Below, in pieces: positions 11,181-24,429 of a stretch of 64,000 bases of DNA; position 1 is the stretch's first letter; each line of letters opens with the position of its first letter. Source of the stretch: Colletes latitarsis. Its lineage: Eukaryota > Arthropoda > Insecta > Hymenoptera > Colletidae. Both the position numbers and the translations under genes were made by a program. The DNA lies in assembly GCF_051014445.1 (NCBI RefSeq), contig NC_135144.1, positions 1,860,001 to 1,924,000 on the forward strand, given 5' to 3'. Below the pieces are notes generated by a model, which ran no database searches, was not told where the DNA came from, and saw only the letters and a program-made list of their open reading frames with translations.

Positions 11181-12114
11181 GGTTTTATCCTCTAAAATAT
11201 TGATCGAAACCAAGTTTAATCGACTGTTTCAGTGTGGTACCACATTACTACGTGATTCAAATCCAAAAAAACCCAGGATCTGGCCAACAACTATGCGAGG
11301 AAGGCAAAATCATGAGCCAGATGCGGGCATAGCCCAGACCTAACCCAGACCTAACCGGTGTTATCCTCTAAAACGTGGATCGAAACCAGGTTTAATTGAT
11401 TGTTTCAGTGTGGTACCACATTAGTACGTGATCCAAACCCGAATAAACCCAGGCTCTAACCAACAAGTATGCGAAGAATGCAAAATCATGAGCCAGATGT
11501 GGGCATAACCCAGACCTTACCCAGACTTAACCGGTGTTATCCTCCAAAATGTGGATCGCAACCAGGATTAATTGACTGTTTCAATGTGGTACCACATTAC
11601 TACGTGATTCAAATCCAAAAAAACCCAGGATATGGCCAACAACTATGCGAAGAAGGCAAAATCATGAGCCAGATGGGGGCATAACCCAGACCTTACCCAG
11701 ACCTAACCGGTTTTTATCCTCTAAAATATTGATCGAAACCAGGTTTAGTTATCTGTTCCAGTGTGGCTCCAAATTACTACGTGATTCAAACCAGAGAAAA
11801 CCAAGGATCTGTCCAACAAGTGTTCGAAGAAGGCAAAATCATGGGCCAGATGCGGGCATAAACCAGACCTAACCCAGACCTAACCGGTGTTATCCTCCAA
11901 AATATTGACCGAATCCAGGTTTAATTGACTGTTACTGTGTGGTACCACATTACTACGTTATTCAAACCCGGAAATTCCCAGGATCTGACCAACAGGTATG
12001 CGAAGAAGGCAAAATCATGAGCCAGATGCAGGCATAACCCAGACCTAACCCAGACCTAACCAGTGTTATCCTTTAAAATGTGGATCGAAACCAGGTTTAA
12101 TTGACTGTTTCAAT
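11058..12114 (+). repeat. Representative higher-order run K-F-H-I-E-D
   Basis: Six successive monomers each carry a distinct diagnostic set. K at 11058 has 'gtacgacataac' and 'ggatccggcc'. F at 11234 has 'caaatccaaaa', 'gaggaaggc' and 'catagccc'. H at 11410 has 'attagtacgtgatcc' and 'cgaataaaccc'. I at 11586 has 'aggatatggcc' and 'gatgggggc'. E at 11762 has 'gtggctccaaatt', 'ggatctgtcc' and 'gtgttcgaag', and starts after an extra T. D at 11939 has 'acgttattcaaacccgg' and 'gaccaacaggt'. The same order, or parts of it, recurs near 16.1, 23.2, 36.0, 45.7, 55.2 and 63.2 kb, which shows that multi-monomer blocks are the unit of spread. Confidence 0.75.
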
Positions 12115-12400
12115 GTGGTACCACATTACTACGTGATTCAAACCCGAAAAAAGCCAGGATCTGGCCTACAAGTTTGCGAAGAAAGCAAAATCATGAGCCA
12201 GATGCGGGCATAACCCAGACCTAACCCAGACCTAACCAGTGTTATCCTTTAAAATGTGGATCGAAACCAGGTTTAATTGACTGATTCAATGTGGTACCAC
12301 ATTACTACGTGATTCAAACCCGAAAAAAGCCAGGATCTGGCCAACAAGTTTGCGAAGCAAGCAAAATCATGAGCCAGATGCGGGCATAACCCAGACCTAA
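11400..12400 (+). repeat. Duplicated block 4, copy a: H-I-E-D-A (pairs with 16145-17145)
   Basis: The class order H, I, E, D, A, A matches 16145-17145 at an offset of 4745 bp. Further H-I-E-D copies lie near 23.2-23.8, 41.4 and 55.2 kb. The copy near 14.09 kb lacks the I monomer between H and E. Confidence 0.8.
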
Positions 12401-12759
12401 CCCAGACCTAACCGGTTTTATCCTCTAAAATGTGGATCGAAACCAGGATTAATTGACTGTTTCAATGTGGTACCACATTACTACGTGATTCAAATCCAAA
12501 AAAACCCAGGATCTGGCCAACAACTATGCGAGGAAGGCAAAATCATGAGCCTGATGTGGGCATAACCCAGACCTAACCCAGACCTAACCGGTTTTATCCT
12601 CTAAAATATTGTTCGAAACCAGGTTTAATTGACTGTTTCAATGTGGTACCACATTACTACGTGATTCAAACCCGAAAAAACCCAGGATCTGGCCAACAAG
12701 TTTGCGAAGAAAGCAAAATCATGAGCCAAATGTGGGCATAACCCAGACCTAACCCAGAC

Positions 12760-12930
12760 CTAACCGGTGTTACGGACTAAAATATTGGGAGGAACCAGGT
12801 TTAATTGTCTGTTTCAGTGAGGTGTCACATTACTACGTGTTTCAAACCAGAGAAAACCAAGGATCTGGCCAACAAGAATGCGGGAAAGGCAAAATCATGA
12901 GTCAGATGCTGGCATAACCCAGACCTAACC
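12760..12930 (+). repeat. Tracer variant 'tattgggaggaacc' block (also 19617 and 26156)
   Basis: The change 'attgggaggaacc', where most copies have 'attggtcggaacc', occurs near 12784, 19641 and 26156. The first two also share 'gttacggact'. The 12.78 to 19.64 kb offset is 6857 bp and the 19.64 to 26.16 kb offset is 6515 bp. A single origin followed by two dispersals explains this. In each case it is embedded in an A-B context. Confidence 0.7.
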
Positions 12931-13254
12931 CAGACCTAACCGGTGTTATACTCTAAAATATTGATCGAATCCAAGTTTAACGGACTGTTTCTGTGTGGTA
13001 CCACATTACTGCGTGGTTCAAACCCGAAAAAACCCAGGATCTGGCCAACAAGAATGCGGAAAAGGCAAAATCATGAGCCAGATGCGGGCATAACCCAGAC
13101 CTAACCCAGACCTAACCAGTGTTATCCTCTAAAATGCGGATCGAAACCAGGTTTAATTGACTGTTTCAATGTGGTACCACATTACTACGTGATTCAAACC
13201 CGAAAAAAACCAGGATCTGGCCAACAAGTTTGCGAAGAAAGCAAAAGCATGAGC

Positions 13255-14090
13255 CAAATGTGGGCATAACCCAGACCTAACCCAGACCTAACCGGTGTTA
13301 CCGACTAAAATATTGGTCGGAACCAGGTTTAATTGCCTGTTACTGAGTGGTACCACATTACTACGTTATTCAAACCCGGAAATTCCCAGGATCTGACCAA
13401 CAAGTTTGCGAAGAAGGCAAAATCATGAGCCAGATGCGGGCATAACCCAGACCTAACCCAGACCAAACCGGTGTTACCGACTAAAATATTGGTCGGAACC
13501 AGGTTTAATTGTCTGTTTCATTGTGGTACGACATAACTACGTGATTGAAACCAGAGAAAACCAAGGATCCGGCCAACAAGAATGCGGAAAATGCAAAATC
13601 ATGCGTCAGATGCTGGCGTAACCCAGACCTAACCCAGACCTAACCGGTTTTATCCTCTAAAATATTGATCGAAACCAAGTTAAATCGACTGTTTCAGTGT
13701 GGTACCACATTACTACGTGATTCAAATCCAAAAAAACCCAGGATCTGGCCAACAACTATGCGAGGAAGGCAAAATCATGAGCCAGATGCGGGCATAGCCC
13801 AGACCTAACCCAGACCTAACCGGTGTTATCCTCTAAAATATTGATCGAAACCAAGTTTAATGGACTGTTTCAGTGTGGTACCATAATGACTACCTGATTC
13901 AAACCCGAGTAAACCCAGGATCTGACCAACAAGTATGCGAAGAATGCAAAATCATGAGCCAGATGCGGTCATAACCCAGACCTAACCGGTTTTATCCTCT
14001 AAAACCTGGATCGAAACCAGGTTTAATTGATTGTTTCAGTGTGGTACCACATTAGTACGTGATCCAAACCCGAATAAACCCAGGATCTAA
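13255..14090 (+). repeat. Duplicated block 5, copy a (pairs with 29985-30820)
   Basis: The block matches 29985-30820 at offset 16729 bp, shown by 'gaccaacaagtttgcgaag' after a D/J-type left half and by 'gctggcgtaac' in the K monomer. Copy a lost one 11-bp unit near 13975. At 14090 copy a jumps from H to the right half of I ('aaccaacaactatgcg'), while copy b continues with a full H-I pair. Confidence 0.78.
13875..14050 (+). repeat. Class G monomer
   Basis: The dyad reads 'gtggtaccataat', so the right arm is altered, and it is followed by 'gactacctgattcaaacccg' and a TAA-containing 'ataaaccc' stretch (here 'agtaaaccc'). The preceding unit has 'aaccaagtttaatggactg'. G typically lies between F and H. 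Copies are found near 5.8, 15.97, 23.02, 26.72, 30.6, 38.08, 40.2, 50.06, 53.06, 58.17, 61.5 and 63.1 kb. Confidence 0.7.
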
Positions 14091-14889
14091 CCAACAACTA
14101 TGCGAAGAAGGCAAAATCATGAGCCAGATGGGGGCATAACCCAGACCTTACCCAGACCTAACCGGTTTTTATCCTCTAAAATATTGATCGAAACCAGGTT
14201 TAGTTATCTGTTCCAGTGTGGCTCCAAATTACTACGTGATTCAAACCAGAGAAAACCAAGGATCTGTCCAACAAGTGTTCGAAGAAGGCAAAATCATGGG
14301 CCAGATGCGGGCATAAACCAGACCTAACCCAGACCTAACCGGTGTTACCAACTAAAATACTGACCGAATCCAGGTTTAATTGACTGTTACTGTGTGGTAC
14401 CACATTACTACGTTATTCAAACCCGGAAATTCCCTGGATCTGACCAACAGGTATGCGAAGAAGGCAAAATCATGAGCCAGATGCAGGCATAACCCAGATC
14501 TAACCCAGACCTAACCGGTGTTATCCTTTAAAATGTGGATCGAAACCAGGTTTAATTGACTGTTTCAATGTGGTACCACATTACTACGTGATTCAAATCC
14601 AAAAAAACCCAGGATCTGACCAACAGGTATGCGAAGAAGGCAAAATCATGAGCCAGATGCGGGCATAACCCAGACCTAACCCAGACCTAACCGGTGTTAT
14701 CCTCCAAAATATAGATCGAATCCAGGTTTAATTGACTGTTACTGTGTGGTACCACATTACTACGTGATACAAACCCGAAAATTCCCAGGATCTGGCCAAC
14801 AACTATGCGAAGAAGGCAAAATCATGAGCCAGATGCGGGCGTAACCCAGACCTAACCCAGACCTAACCAGTGTTATCCTTTAAAATGTG

Positions 14890-15900
14890 GATCGAAACCA
14901 GGATTAATTGACTGTTTCAATGTGGTACCAAATTACTACGTGATTCAAATCCAAAAAAAGCCAGGATCTGGACAGCAACTATGCGAAGAAGGCAAAATCA
15001 TGAGCCAGATGCGGGCATAACCCAGACCTAACCCAGACCTAACCGGTGTTATACTCTAAAATAATGATCGAATCCAAGTGTAACGGACTGTTTCTGTGTG
15101 GTACCACATTACTGCGTGATTCAAACCCGAAAAAACCCAGGATCTGGCCAACAAGTTTGCGAAGAAAGCAAAATCATGAGCCAAATGTGGGCATAACCCA
15201 GACCTAACCCAGACCTAACCGGTTTTATCCTCTAAAATGTGGATCGAAACCAGGATTAATTGACTGTTTCAATGTGGTACCACATTACTGCGTGATTCAA
15301 ATCCAAAAAAACCCAGGATCTGGCCAACAACTATGCGAGGAAGGCAAAATCATGAGCCTGATGTGGGCATAACCCAGACCTAACCCAGACCTAACCGGTT
15401 TTATCCTCTAAAATATTGATCGAAACCAGGTTTAATTGACTGTTTCAATGTGGTACCACATTACCACATGATTCAAACCCGAAAAAACCCAGGATCTGGC
15501 CAACAAGTTTGCGAAGAAAGCAAAATCATGAGCCAAATGTGGGCATAACCCAGACCTAACCCAGACCTAACCGGTGTTACCGACTAAAATATTGGTCGGA
15601 ACCAGGTTTAATTGTCTGTTTCAGTGAGGTGTCACATTACTACGTGTTTCAAACCAGAGAAAACCAAGGATCTGGCCAACAAGAATGCGGAAAAGGCAAA
15701 ATCATGAGTCAGATGCTGGCATAACCCAGACCTAACCCAGACCTAACCGGTGTTATACTCTAAAATATTGGTCGAATCCAAGTTTAACGGACTGTTTCTG
15801 TGTGGTACCACATTACTGCGTGGTTCAAACCCGAAAAAACCCAGGATCTGGCCAACAAGAATGCGGAAAAGGCAAAATCATGAGCCAGATGCGGGCATAA
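14890..15900 (+). repeat. Duplicated block 6, copy a (pairs with 28820-29830)
   Basis: The block matches 28820-29830 at an offset of about 13933 bp. Shared features include 'gccaggatctggac', 'aagtgtaacggactg' (instead of aagtttaacgg), 'gagcctgatgtgggc' and 'cacatgattcaaaccc'. The related 55.7-56.3 kb segment carries part of the same order. Confidence 0.75.
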
Positions 15901-16144
15901 CCCAGACCTAACCCAGACCTAACCGGTGTTATCCTCTAAAATATTGATCGAAACCAAGTTTAATGGACTGTTTCAGTGTGGTACCATAATGACTACCTGA
16001 TTCAAACCCGAATAAACCCAGGATCTGACCAACAAGTATGCGAAGAATGCAAAATCATGAGCCAGATGCGGTCATAACCCAGACCTAACTCAGACCTAAC
16101 CGGTTTTATCCTCTAAAACCTGGATCGAAACCAGGTTTAATTGA

Positions 16145-17145
16145 TTGTTTCAGTGTGGTACCACATTAGTACGTGATCCAAACCCGAATAAACCCAGGAT
16201 CTAACCGACAAGTATGCGAAGAATGCAAAATCATGAGCCAGATGCGGGCATAACCCAGACCTTACCCAGACTTAACCGGTGTTATCCTCCAAAATGTGGA
16301 TCGAAACCAGGATTAATTGACTGTTTCAATGTAGTACCACATTACTACGTGATTCAAATCCAAAAAAACCCAGGATATGGCCAACAACTATGCGAAGAAG
16401 GCAAAATCATGAGCCAGATGGGGGCATAACCCAGACCTTACCCAGACCTAACCGGTTTTTATCCTCTAAAATATTGATCGAAACCAGGTTTAGTTATCTG
16501 TTCCAGTGTGGCTCCAAATTACTACGTGATTCAAACCAGAGAAAACCAAGGATCTGTCCAACAAGTGTTCGAAGAAGGCAAAATCATGGGCCAGATGCGG
16601 GCATAAACCAGACCTAACCCAGACCTAACCGGTGTTACCGACTAAAATACTGACCGAATCCAGGTTTAATTGACTGTTACTGTGTGGTACCACATTACTA
16701 CGTTATTCAAACCCGGAAATTCCCAGGATCTGACCAACAGGTATGCGAAGAAGGCAAAATCATGAGCCAGATGCAGGCATAACCCAGATCTAACCCAGAC
16801 CTAACCAGTGTTATCCTTTAAAATGTGGATCGAAACCAGGTTTAATTGACTGTTTCAATGTGGTACCACATTACTACGTGATTCAAACCCGAAAAAAGCC
16901 AGGATCTGGCCAACAAGTTTGCGAAGAAAGCAAAATCATGAGCCAGATGCGGGCATAACCCAGACCTAACCCAGACCTAACCAGTGTTATCCTTTAAAAT
17001 GTGGATCGAAACCAGGTTTAATTGACTGTTTCAATGTGGTACCACATTACTACGTGATTCAAACCCGAAAAAAGCCAGGATCTGGCCAACAAGTTTGCGA
17101 AGAAAGCAAAATCATGAGCCAGATGCGGGCATAACCCAGACCTAA
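16145..17145 (+). repeat. Duplicated block 4, copy b (pairs with 11400-12400)
   Basis: It has the same H-I-E-D-A succession as 11400-12400, with point differences such as 'aatgtagtaccac' at 16330 that breaks the dyad, and 'cccagatctaaccc' near 16786. Confidence 0.8.
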
Positions 17146-18339
17146 CCCAGACCTAACCGGTGTTATCCTCCAAAATATTGATCGAATCCAGGTTTAATTG
17201 ACTGTTACTGTGTGGTACCACATTACTACGTGATACAAAACCGAAAATTCCCAGGATCTGGCCAACAACTATGCGAAGAAGGCAAAATCATGAGCCAGAT
17301 GCGGGCGTAACCCAGACCTAACCCAGACCTAACCAGTGTTCTCCTTTGAAATGTGGATCGAATCCTGGTTTAATTGACTGTTTCAATGTGGTACCACATT
17401 ACTACGTGATTCAAATCCAAAAAAACCCAGGATCTGACCAACAGGTATGCGAAGAAGGCAAAATCATGAGCCAGATGCGGGCATAACCCAGACCTAACCC
17501 AGACCTAACCAGTGTTATCCTTTAAAATGTGGATCGAAACCAGGTTTAATTGACTGTTTCAATGTGGTACCACATTACTACGTGATTCAAACCCGAAAAA
17601 AGCGAGGATCTGGCCAACAAGTTTGCGAAGAAAGCAAAATGATGAGCCAGATGCGGGCATAACCCAGACCTAACCCAGACCTAACCAGTGTTATCCTTTA
17701 AAATGTGGATCGAAACCAGGTTTAATTGACTGTTTCAATGTGGTACCACATTACTACGTGATTCAAACCCGAAAAAAGCCAGGATCTGGCCAACAAGTTT
17801 GCGAAGAAAGCAAAATCATGAGCCAGATGCGGGCATAACCCAGACCTGACCCAGACCTAACCGGTGTTATCCTCCAAAATATTGATCGAATCCAGGTTTA
17901 ATTGACTGTTACTGTGTGGTACCACATTATTACGTGATACAAACCCGAAAATTCCCAGGATCTGGCCAACAACTATGCGAAGAAGGCAAAATCAGGAGCC
18001 AGATGCGGGCATAACCCAGACCTAACCCAGACCTAACCTGTGTTATCCTTTAAAATGTGGATCGAAACCAGGTTTAATTGACTGTTTCAATGTGGTACCA
18101 CATTACTACGTGATTCAATCCCGAAAAAAGCCAGGATCTGGCCAACAAGTTTGCGAAGAAAGCAAAATCATGAGCCAAATGTGGGCATAACCCAGACCTA
18201 ACCCAGACCTAACCGGTGTTACCGACTAAAATATTGGTCGGAACCAGGTTTAATTGTCTGTTTCAGTGAGGTGTCACATTACTACGTGTTTCAAACCAGA
18301 GAAAACCAAGGATCTGGCCAACAAGAATGCGGAAAAGGC

Positions 18340-19145
18340 AAAATCGTGAGTCAGATGCTGGCATAACCCAGACCTCACCCAGACCTAACCGGTGTTACCG
18401 ACTAAAATACTGACCGAATCCAGGTTTAATTGACTGTTACTGTGTGGTACCACATTACTACGTGATACAAACCCGAAAATTCCCAGGATCTGGCCAACAA
18501 CTATGCGAAGAAGGCAAAATCATGAGCCAGATGCGGGCATAACCCAGACCTAACCCAGACCTATCCGGTGTTATACTCTAAAATATTGATCGAATCCAAG
18601 TTTAACGGACTGTTTCTGTGTGGTACCACATTACTGCGTGATTCAAACCCGAAGAAACACAGGATCTGGCCAACAAGAATGCGGAAAAGGCAAAATCATG
18701 AGCCAGATGCGGTCATAACCCAGACCTAACCCAGACCTAAGCGGGGTTACCGACTAAAATACTGACCGAATCCAGGTTTAATTGACTGTTACTGTGTGGT
18801 ACCACATTACTACGTGATACAAACCCGAAAATTCCCAGGATCTGGCCAACAACTATGCGAAGAAGGCAAAATCATGAGCCAGATGCGGGCATAACCCAGA
18901 CCTAACCCAGACCTAACCTGTGTTATACACTAAAATGTTGATCGAATCCAATTTTAACGGACTGTTTCTGTGTGGTACCACATTACTGCGTGATTCAAAC
19001 CCGACAAAACCCAGGATCTGCCCCACAAGAATGCGGAAAAGGCAAAATCATGAGCCAGATGCGGGCATAACCCAGACCTCACCCAGACGTAACCGGTTTT
19101 ATCCTCGAAAATGTGGATCGAAACCAGGATTAATTGACTGTTTCA
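18340..19145 (+). repeat. Duplicated block 8, copy a (pairs with 44845-45650 and 35370-35980)
   Basis: The block matches 44845-45650 at offset 26505, and the part from about 18540 also matches 35370-35980 at offset 16829. Diagnostic words are 'cccgaagaaacacagg', 'gatgcggtcataac', 'cccgacaaaaccc', 'atctgccccacaag' and 'atcctcgaaaatgtgg'. Three copies in different contexts make it a good tracer of block movement. Confidence 0.82.
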
Positions 19146-20109
19146 ATGTGGTACCACATTACTACGTGATTCAAACCCGAAAAAACCCAGGATCTGGCCA
19201 ACAAGTTTGCGAAGAAAGCAAAATCATGAGCCACATGTGGGCATAACCCAGACCTAACCCAGACCTAACCGGTTTTATCCTCTAAAATGTGGATCGAAAC
19301 CAGGATTAATTGACTGTTTCAATGTGGTACCACATTACTACGTGATTCAAATCCAAAAAAACCCAGGATCTGGCCAACAACTATGCGAGGAAGGCAAAAT
19401 CATGAGCCTGATGTGGGCATAACCCAGACCTAACCTAGACCTAACCGGTTTTATCCTCTAAAATATTGTTCGAAACCAGGTTTAATTGACTGTTTCAATG
19501 TGGTACCACTTTACTACGTGATTCAAACCCGAAAAAACCCAGGATCTGGCCAACAAGTTTGCGAAGAAAGCAAAATCATGAGCCAAATGTGGGCATAACC
19601 CAGACCTAACCCAGACCTAACCGGTGTTACGGACTCAAATATTGGGAGGAACCAGGTTTAATTGTCTGTTTCAGTGAGGTGTCACATTACTACGTGTTTC
19701 AAACCAGAGAAAACCAAGGATCTGGCCAACAAGAATGCGGAAAAGGCAAAATCATGCGTCAGATGCTGGCATAACCCAGACCTAACCCAGACCTAACCGG
19801 TTTTATCCTCTAAAATATTGATCGAAACCAAGTTTAATCGACTGTTTCAATGTGGTACCACATTACTGCGTGATTCAAATCCAAAAAAACCCAGGATCTG
19901 GCCAAAAAGAATGCGGAAAAGGCAAAATCATGAGCCAGATGCGGGCATAACCCAGACCTAACCCAGACCTAACCAGTGTTATCCTTTAAAATGCGGATCG
20001 AAACCAGGTTTAATTGACTGTTTCAATGTGGTACCACATTACTACGTGATTCAAACCCGAAAAAAACCAGGATCTGGCCATCAAGTTTGCGAAGAAAGCA
20101 AAATCATGA

Positions 20110-20900
20110 GCCAAATGTGGGCATAACCCAGACCTAACCCAGACCTAACCGGTGTTACCGACTAATATATTGGTCGGAACCAGGATTAATTGCCTGTTAC
20201 TGAGTGGTACCACATTACTACGTTATTCAAACCCGGAAATTCCCAGGATCTGACCAACATGTATGCGAAGAAGGCAAAATCATGAGCCAGATGTAGGCAT
20301 AACCCAGACCTAACCCAGACCTAACCGGTGTTATCCTCCAAAATATTGATCGAATCCAGGTTTAATTGACTGTTACTGTGTGGTACCACATTACTACGTG
20401 ATACAAACCCGAAGATTCCCAGGATCTGGCCAACAACTATGCGAAGAAGGCAAAATCGTGAGCCAGATGCGGGCGTAACCCAGACCTAACCCAGACCTAA
20501 CCCAGACCTAACCAGTGTTATCCTTTAAAATGTGGATCGAAACCTGGTTTAATTGACAGTTTCAATGTGGTACCACATTACTACGTGATTCAAACCCGAA
20601 AAAACCCAGGATCTGGCCAACAAGTTTGCGAAGAAAGCAAAATCATGAGCCAGATGCGGGCATAACCCAGACCTAACCCAGACCAAACCGGTGTTACCGA
20701 CTAAAATATTGGTCGGAACCAGGTTTAATTGTCTGTTTCATTGTGGTACCACATAACTACGTGATTGAAACCAGAGAAAACCAAGGATCCGGCCAACAAG
20801 AATGCGGAAAATGCAAAATCATGCGTCAGATGCTGGCATAACCCAGACCTAACCCAGACCTAACCGGTTTTATCCTCTAAAATATTGATCGAAACCAAGT
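20110..20900 (+). repeat. Duplicated block 7, copy a (pairs with 26802-27592)
   Basis: The block matches 26802-27592 at an offset of about 6692 bp. Both contain 'gatgtaggcataac', the 'atcgtgagcc' unit with three 11-bp copies, and a K-type monomer with 'ggatccggcc'. One K copy has 'gtaaaacataac', where the other has 'gtaccacataac'. Confidence 0.75.
20476..20515 (+). repeat. 11-bp sub-repeat, three-copy allele
   Basis: Monomers normally contain two 11-bp units (cctaacccaga) between 'gcataacccaga' and 'cctaacc'. This one has three, so the monomer is 11 bp longer. The same three-copy state occurs at 27168-27207, 27883-27922, 39750-39789, 48908-48947 and 54212-54251. All six share the linked changes 'atcgtgagcc' and 'gcgggcgtaac', so they descend from one slippage event that later spread in larger blocks. 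A separate three-copy case lies at 50855-50894. Confidence 0.88.
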
Positions 20901-21153
20901 TTAATCGACTGTTTCAATGTGGTACCACATTACTGCGTGATTCAAATCCAAAAAACCCAGGATCTGGCCAACAACTATGCGAGGAAGGCAAAATCATGAG
21001 CCTGAAGTGGGCATAACCCAGACCTAACCCAGACCTAACCGGTTTTATCCTCTAAAATATTGATCGAAACCAGGTTTAATTGACTGTTTCAATGTGGTAC
21101 CACATTACTACGTGATTCAAACCCGAAAAAACCCAGGATCTGGCCAAAAAGTT

Positions 21154-22454
21154 TGCGAAGAAAGCAAAATCATGAGCCAAATGTGGGCATAACCCAGACC
21201 TGACCCAGACCTAACAGGTGTTACCGACTAAAATATTGGTCGGAACCAGGTTTAATTGTCTGTTTCAGTGAGGTGTCACATTACTACGTGTTTCAAACCA
21301 GAGAAAACCAAGGATCTGGCCAACAAGAATGCGGAAAAGGCAAAATCATGAGTCAGATGCTGGCATAACCCAGACCTAACCCAGACCTAACCGGTGTTAT
21401 ACTCTAAAATATTGATCGAATCCAAGTTTAACGGACTGTTTCTGTGTGGTACCACATTACTGCGTGGTTCAAACCCGAAAAAACCCAGGATCTGGCCAAC
21501 AAGAATGCGGAAAAGGCAAAATCATGAGCCAGATGCGGGCATAACCCAGACCTAACCAGTGTTATCCTTTAAAATGTGGATCGAAACCAGGTTTAATTGA
21601 CTGTCTCAATGTGGTACCACATTACTACGTGATTCAAACCCGAAAAAACCCAGGATCTGGCCAACAAGTTTGCGAAGAAAGCAAAATCATGAGCCAAATG
21701 TGGGCATAACCCAGACCTAACCCAGACCTAACCGGTGTTACCGACTAAAGTATTGGTCGGAACCAGGTTTAATTGTCTGGTTCAGTGAGGTGTCACATTA
21801 CTACGTGTTTCAAACCAGAGAAAACCAAGGATCTGGCCAACAAGAATGCGGAAAAGGCAAAATCATGAGTCAGATGCTGGCATAACCCAGACCTCACCCA
21901 GACCTAACCGGTGTTGCCGACTAAAATATTGGTCGGAACCAGGTTTAATTGTCTGTTTCATTGTGGTACCACATAACAACGCGATTCAAACCCGAAAAAA
22001 CCCAGGATATGGCCAACAAGTTTGCGAAGAATGCAAAATCATGAGCCAAATGTGGGCATAACCCAGACCTAACCCAGACCTAACCGGTGTTACCGACTAA
22101 AATATTGGTCGGAACCAGGTTTAATTGCCTGTTACTGAGTGGTACCACATTACTACGTTATTCAAACCCGGAAATTCCCAGGATCTGACCAATATGTATG
22201 CGAAGAAGGCAAAATCATGAGCCAGATGTTGGCATAACCCAGACCTAACCCAGACCTAACCGGTGTTATCCTCCAAAATATTGATCGAATCCAGGTTTAA
22301 TTGACTGTTACTGTGTGGTACCACATTACTACGTGATACAAACCCGAAAATTCCCAGGATCTGGCCAACAACTATGCGAAGAAGGCAAAATCATGAGCCA
22401 GATGCGGGCGTAACCCAGACCTAACCCAGACCTAACCAGTGTTATCCTTTAAAA
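21154..22454 (+). repeat. Duplicated block 2, copy b (pairs with 8500-9800)
   Basis: This copy reproduces the class order of 8500-9800 (A, B, C, A, B, then the 'ataacaacg' monomer, J and a 'gatacaaaccc' unit) with scattered point differences, such as 'gtgttgccgac' for 'gtgttgcctac'. Confidence 0.8.
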
Positions 22455-24429
22455 TGTGGATCGAAACCTGGTTTAATTGACTGTTTCAATGTGGTACCAC
22501 ATTACTACGTGATTCAAACCCGAAAAAAACCAGGATCTGGCCAACAAGTTTGCGAAGAAGGCAAAATCATGCGCCAGATGCGGGCATAACCCAGACCTAA
22601 CCCAGACCAAACCGGTGTTACCGACTAAAATATTGGTCGGAACCAGGTTTAATTGTCTGTTTCATTGTGGTACGACATAACTACGTGATTGAAACCAGAG
22701 AAAACCAAGGATCCGGCCAACAAGAATGCGGAAAAGGCAAAATCATGAGTCAGATGCTGGCATAACCCAGACCTCACCCAGACCTAACCGGTGTTATCCT
22801 TTAAAATGTGGATCGAAACCAAGTTTAATCGACTGTTTCAGTGTGGTACCACATTACTACGTGATTCAAATCCAAAAAAACCCAGGATCTGGCCAACAAC
22901 TATGCGAGGAAGGCAAAATCATGAGCCAGATGCGGGCATAGCCCAGACCTAACCCAGACCTAACCGGTGTTATCCTCTAAAATATTGATCGAAACCAAGT
23001 TTAATGGACTGTTTCAGTGTGGTACCATAATTACTACCTGATTCAAACCCGAATAAACCCAGGATCTGACCAACAAGTATGCGAAGAATGCAAAATCATG
23101 AGCCAGATGCGGTCATAACCCAGACCTAACTCAGACCTAACCGGTTTTATCCTCTAAAACGTGGATCGAAACCAGGTTTAATTGATTGTTTCAGTGTGGT
23201 ACCACATTACTACGTGATTCAAACCCGAAAAAAACCCAGGATCTGGCCAACAAGTATGCGAAGAAGGCAAAATCATGAGCCAGATGCGGGCATAACCCAG
23301 ACCTTACCCAGACTTAACCGGTGTTATCCTCCAAAATGTGGATCGAAACCAGGATTAATTGACTGTTTCAATGTGGTACCACATTACTACGTGATTCAAA
23401 TCCAAAAAAACCCAGGATATGGCCAACAACTATGCGAAGAAGGCAAAATCATGAGCCAGATGGGGGCATAACCCAGACCTTACCCAGACCTAACCGGTTT
23501 TTATCCTCTAAAATATTGATCGAAACCAGGTTTAGTTATCTGTTCCAGTGTGGCTCCAAATTACTACGTGATTCAAACCAGAGAAAACCAAGGATCTGTC
23601 CAACAAGTGTTCGAAGAAGGCAAAATCATGGGCCAGATGCGGGCATAAACCAGACCTAACCCAGACCTAACCGGTGTTACCGACTAAAATACTGACCGAA
23701 TCCAGGTTTAATTGACTGTTACTGTGTGGTACCACATTACTACGTTATTCAAACCCGGAAATTCCCAGGATCTGACCAACAGGTATGCGAAGAATGCAAA
23801 ATCATGAGCCAGATGCAGACATAACCCAGACCTAACCCAGACCTAACCAGTGTTATCCTTTAAAATGTGGATCGAAACCAGGTTTAATTGACTGTTTCAA
23901 TGTGGTACCACATTACTACGTGATTCAAACCCGAAAAAAGCCAGGATCTGGCCTACAAGTTTGCGAAGAAAGCAAAATCATGAGCCAGATGCGGGCATAA
24001 CCCAGACCTAACCCAGACCTAACCAGTGTTATCCTTTAAAATGTGGATCGAAACCAGGTTTAATTGACTGTTTCAATGTGGTACCACATTACTACGTGAT
24101 TCAATCCCGAAAAAAGCCAGGATCTGGCCAACAAGTTTGCGAAGAAAGCAAAATCATGAGCCAAATGTGGGCATAACCCAGACCTAACCCAGACCTAACC
24201 GGTGTTACCGACTAAAATATTGATCGAAACCAAGTTTTATCGACTGTTTCAGTGTGGTACAACATTACTACGTGATTCAAACCCGAAAAAAGCGAGGATC
24301 TGGCCAACAAGTTTGCGAAGAAAGCAAAATCATGAGCCAGATGCGGGCATAACCCAGACCTAACCCAGACCTAACCGGTGTTATCCTCTAAAATATTGAT
24401 CGAAACCAAGTTTCATCGACTGTTTCAGT

